Assembly: GCA_030425785.1 (NCBI GenBank) | Contig: JAUHYJ010000127.1 | Coordinates: forward strand, 1-8,710 | Direction of reading: 5' to 3' | DNA: 8,710 bases | Source of the DNA: Acidimicrobiia bacterium | GTDB lineage: Bacteria > Actinomycetota > Acidimicrobiia > Acidimicrobiales > Ilumatobacteraceae | In this document: positions 6,251 through 8,710 of the stretch, one piece after another | Numbering within the stretch: the stretch's first letter is position 1 | Layout of the letters: the number at the start of each line of letters is the position of its first letter | Notes under the pieces: generated by a model | The model's database searches: none | What the model was told of the DNA's origin: nothing | What the model saw: the letters and a program-made list of their open reading frames with translations, nothing else | Program-made: the position numbers and the translations under genes

Positions 6251-7171
6251 TCAGCCGAAGGCAGCGGCCACCGCCGGGGCGGCCTCGGCGACGGGGTCGG
6301 CCTCGACGTCGATCCACGCCACGCGCGGATCGCGACGGAACCACCGTTCCTGACGGACGGCGAACTGACGCGTGCGGACGATCACCTGGTCGACGGCCTC
6401 GTCGAGCGCCAGCTCGCCCCGGAGATGGGCGACGAGCTCCTTGTAGCCGAGCGCCTGCCCGGCCGAACGGGAGAACCCCGCACCGTCGAGGATCGCTGCG
6501 ACCTCGGCCACCAGCCCGTCGGCGACCATCTGACGCACGCGCGCCTCGATCCGCTCGGCGAGGACGGCCCGGTCCCAGCGCAGCCCGATCTGAGCGATCG
6601 CTGTCGGCGGGTACGCGTCGAGGCCCGGACCGAACGAGCTGAACCGACGTCCGCTCCCCTCGATCACCTCGAGTGCTCGCACGACGCGCCGGACGTTGGT
6701 CGGCTCCATTTTCGCGGCGGCATCTGGGTCGAGCTCGACCAGCCGCCGGTGGAGCGCCTCGACGCCGACCTCGTCGGCCTCGGTCAGCAGCCGGGCGCGA
6801 GCCTCGGGCCACTCCCCCGGCAGGTCGAGGTCGTCGATCACGGCTCGGTGGTACAACCCGGTGCCGCCCACGAGCAGGGCACGGTGCTCGCGCCCGGCGA
6901 TCTCGGTGAGCGAAGCGCGGTAGGCGCGCTGGAACTCGGCGACCGTGAACTCGTCGTTGGGCGACACGAGATCGAGCAGGTGGTGGCGGACACGGGCGCG
7001 TTCGACCGCGGTCGGGGTCGCCGTGCCGATGTCCATGCCGCGGTAGACCTGCATCGAGTCGATCGAGACGAGCTCGATGTCACCGAGCCGCTCGGCGACC
7101 GCCATCGCGACCGCCGACTTCCCCGATGCGGTCGGCCCGACGACTGCGACGCGATGGGGTCGCTCGGTCAC
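6251..7171 (-). CDS. miaA: tRNA dimethylallyltransferase
   Basis: MiaA, 306 aa, transfers a dimethylallyl group to N6 of A37 in tRNAs reading codons that begin with U, forming i6A. Motifs: P-loop GPTASGKS (12-19), SIDSMQVYRGMDIGTA (36-51) with the substrate-contacting Asp38, VSPNDEFTVAEF (69-80), GGTGLY (102-107), NVRRVVRALEV (159-169), GYKE (242-245) and TRQFAVRQERWFR (267-279), the family's C-terminal signature. The start is GTG at 7171-7169, overlapping the upstream stop as GTGA; GGAG lies 8 bases before it. The frame is open much further upstream, but that part lies inside the hydrolase-like and miaB genes. Product and MiaB act in sequence, and miaB is two genes upstream on the same run. 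The 3' end faces the acyl-CoA dehydrogenase gene with only 3 bp between stops. Confidence 0.96.
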   Translation of the reverse strand: MTERPHRVAVVGPTASGKSAVAMAVAERLGDIELVSIDSMQVYRGMDIGTATPTAVERARVRHHLLDLVSPNDEFTVAEFQRAYRASLTEIAGREHRALLVGGTGLYHRAVIDDLDLPGEWPEARARLLTEADEVGVEALHRRLVELDPDAAAKMEPTNVRRVVRALEVIEGSGRRFSSFGPGLDAYPPTAIAQIGLRWDRAVLAERIEARVRQMVADGLVAEVAAILDGAGFSRSAGQALGYKELVAHLRGELALDEAVDQVIVRTRQFAVRQERWFRRDPRVAWIDVEADPVAEAAPAVAAAFG

Positions 7172-7818
7172 GCAAGCCGCTCCGTCACGGCGAGGAGCGC
7201 CGAAGCCACCACCTCGGGCTCGACGAACGGCGAGAGGTGCGTGGCCCCTGCGACGTCGACGACGGGCCACCCGGCGTCGTCGGCGGCGCGCGCCGCCGAC
7301 CGGTACGGCTCGCTGAGCACGACGTAGCCGCACGCGCCGTCGAAGCCGGGAGCCGAGACCGGCGTCGACATCACCGCCCGGGCCACGCGCGGGCAGCTCG
7401 CGGCGAGCACGGCCCGCCGATCGGTGTCGGGCACGAGCGTGGCGAGCGTCTCCTCCGGCCACCACTCGGTCCACGGCGGCATCCGTCCGGCGTCGTCGAG
7501 CGGCAGCTGGTCGAGCAACCCGCGGAGCTGCTCGTCGTCGTCGGGCGCCGCACCATCGATCGGCAGTCGGGCGTCGAGGTACACGATCGCCGACGAACGG
7601 GCCGCGTCGGCGAGCAGCTCCGCCCGGGGGCCGGCCGCGCTGTACGCCACGAGCGTCGCATCGGGCGCGAGCCCCGCGAAGATCGATCCGTGCGCGTCGA
7701 GTTCGGCGGGAGCGTCGGGGAGCTGGACGGCGTGGCCGAGGCGGCGCAGCGCATCGGCCAGTGGCTCGAGTGCCCCCGCACCGACCAGAGGGCTCGATGC
7801 CAGCGCGAACCGGGTCAC
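7168..7818 (-). CDS. Small alpha/beta-hydrolase-like protein between miaB and miaA
   Basis: 216 aa, cytosolic (no signal peptide). The layout resembles a small alpha/beta hydrolase: an opening strand and loop FALASSPLVGAG (4-15), a strand and turn VAYSAAG (57-63) where a nucleophile elbow would sit with Ser60, a strand IVYLDARLP (78-86), a variable lid-like part with PPWTEWWPEE (114-123), then VVLSEP (166-171) and GATHLSPF (191-198) with His194 where the catalytic His would be. The elbow is AYSAAG rather than GxSxG, so activity is uncertain. It starts with GTG overlapping the miaB stop (GTGA) and ends overlapping the miaA start the same way, so all three are probably translated together. No Shine-Dalgarno site precedes it. 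The fold assignment is by eye; a role in tRNA modification is not shown. Confidence 0.75.
   Translation of the reverse strand: MTRFALASSPLVGAGALEPLADALRRLGHAVQLPDAPAELDAHGSIFAGLAPDATLVAYSAAGPRAELLADAARSSAIVYLDARLPIDGAAPDDDEQLRGLLDQLPLDDAGRMPPWTEWWPEETLATLVPDTDRRAVLAASCPRVARAVMSTPVSAPGFDGACGYVVLSEPYRSAARAADDAGWPVVDVAGATHLSPFVEPEVVASALLAVTERLA
7180..7183 (-). promoter_or_regulatory. Ribosome binding site for miaA
   Basis: The minus strand reads GGAG, then 8 bases, then the GTG start. It lies in the last codons of the upstream gene and supports the GTG start over longer readings of the frame. Confidence 0.55.
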
Positions 7819-8710
7819 AGCGATGCGACGGGGATACGGGTCTTGTGCGTCGGCTCCGCGACGAGATCGACGAACCGGCCCTCGAGGAAGTGCGGCGCGC
7901 CGCGCGTGACCTCGACGGTCGCATAGCTTCCGGTCCGCAGTGGCTGCGGCGCCGCGAAGTGCACGAGCTTGTTCTGGCGGGTGCGGCCCGTCACCACGTC
8001 GGGGTTGCGCTTCGACGGCCCCTCGACGAGGACCTCCTCGACGAGCCCCTCGCGAGCCTGGTTCCGGGCGAGCGCCGACCGTTCGATCACCACGCGCAAC
8101 CGCTGGAATCGTTCACCGGCGACCGCCGGGTCGACGAAGTCGGCCTCCATGTCGGCCGCCTCCGTGCCCGGGCGCGGCGAGAAGATGAAGGTGTAGGCGT
8201 CGTCGAACTCGGCGGCCGCAGCGACCTCGAGCGTGCGCTCGAAGTCGTCGTCGGTCTCGCCGGGGAACCCGACGATGATGTCGGTCGACACGGCGAGCCC
8301 GGGGATCGCGGCGCGCGCCTGGGCGAGCCGTTCGAGGTACCGCTCGCCGGTGTATCCCCGGTGCATCAGCGCGAGCACGCGGTCGCTGCCCGACTGCAAC
8401 GGATAGTGCAGGTGCTCGCACACCGCCGGCGTCTCGGCCATCGCGGCGAACGTGTCGGGTCGCATGTCCTTCGGGTGCGGGCTGGTGTAGCGCACGCGCC
8501 GGATGCCGTCGACCGCACCGACGTCACGGAGGAGGTCGGCGAACAGAGGCCGCAGCCGGGCGGACGGATCGCCCGCCTGGCGGGCCGCCAGCTGGAGGTC
8601 GCGCCCGTACGAGTTCACGTTCTGGCCGAGGAGGGTGACCTCGGTGACACCCTCGGCGGCGAGCCGCTCGACCTCGGCGACGATGTCTGCGTACGGCCGG
8701 CTGATCTCGG
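7815..8710 (-). CDS. miaB: tRNA-2-methylthio-N6-dimethylallyladenosine synthase, C-terminal 297 residues
   Basis: Radical-SAM methylthiotransferase that turns i6A37 into ms2i6A37 in tRNA, the step after MiaA. The N-terminal domain and the CxxxCxxC cluster motif lie beyond the right edge. What is present matches MiaB throughout: EVTLLGQNVNSYGRDL near the edge, YTSPHPKDM, VCEHLHYPLQSGSDRVL, MHRGYT, VSTDIIVGFPGETDDDF, and YTFIFSPRPGTEAA. A C-terminal TRAM domain follows, from about LVEEVLVEGPSKRNPDVVTG through the sequence VHFAAPQPLRTGSYATVEVT to the end, used for RNA binding. LLGQNVNSYG and the QSGSDRVL / GYT spacing point to MiaB rather than RimO or MtaB. The stop overlaps the GTG of the hydrolase-like gene by 4 bp, making miaB the first visible gene of a three-gene run ending with miaA. 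Confidence 0.95.
   Translation of the reverse strand, partial: EISRPYADIVAEVERLAAEGVTEVTLLGQNVNSYGRDLQLAARQAGDPSARLRPLFADLLRDVGAVDGIRRVRYTSPHPKDMRPDTFAAMAETPAVCEHLHYPLQSGSDRVLALMHRGYTGERYLERLAQARAAIPGLAVSTDIIVGFPGETDDDFERTLEVAAAAEFDDAYTFIFSPRPGTEAADMEADFVDPAVAGERFQRLRVVIERSALARNQAREGLVEEVLVEGPSKRNPDVVTGRTRQNKLVHFAAPQPLRTGSYATVEVTRGAPHFLEGRFVDLVAEPTHKTRIPVASL

Noticed and set aside
7172..7924. Extension of the miaA frame through the hydrolase-like and miaB genes
   Set aside because: Arg-rich with no motifs. The GTG at 7171 has a GGAG site and places the P-loop at the normal distance from the N-terminus.
1..8710. Mobile element, CRISPR array, tRNA or phage remnants
   Set aside because: I found no transposase or integrase motifs, terminal repeats, spaced direct repeats or tRNA-like sequence, and nearly all bases are covered by recognised genes.

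Overview
The window reads as chromosomal DNA of a very GC-rich actinobacterium. The supporting signs are strong G/C bias at third codon positions, GTG starts, TANNNT hexamers a few bases before start codons, succinylase-branch lysine/DAP genes, and the order miaB - gene - miaA ... dapF - hflX, which also occurs in Mycobacterium and Streptomyces. The acidic, alanine/valine/aspartate-rich proteins would suit Acidimicrobiia (Ilumatobacter-like), but that placement is inference only.

Layout, right to left on the minus strand: a 3' fragment of miaB (cut by the window edge), a small alpha/beta-hydrolase-like protein and miaA form one run in which each start codon overlaps the previous stop as GTGA. 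MiaA and MiaB act one after the other on A37 of tRNA. A separate minus-strand group follows: dapF and hflX (again GTGA-overlapped), then an 84-bp gap with its own -10-like hexamer, then dapC and the start of a gene for a membrane-anchored protein of unknown function. DapC and DapF belong to the same pathway to meso-diaminopimelate and lysine; HflX is a ribosome-associated GTPase.

Between miaA and dapF, pointing the other way, lies a two-gene plus-strand cassette: a flavoprotein of the HpaB/4-hydroxybutyryl-CoA dehydratase (AbfD) superfamily, and an acyl-CoA dehydrogenase whose ATG overlaps its stop (ATGA). The cassette ends 3 bp from the end of miaA and starts 88 bp from dapF. The first protein resembles the Fe-S dehydratase AbfD more than the phenol hydroxylase HpaB, yet it has only two cysteines and cannot hold the AbfD-type cluster. 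With no flavin reductase beside it and an acyl-CoA dehydrogenase translationally linked to it, it is the best candidate here for undescribed chemistry, probably on an acyl-CoA.

The 88-bp divergent region carries a -10-like hexamer placed for a leaderless hpaB-like transcript, another for dapF, and an imperfect inverted repeat between them. I see no tRNA, rRNA, CRISPR, insertion sequence or attachment site. No stretch over 300 bp lacks a gene.
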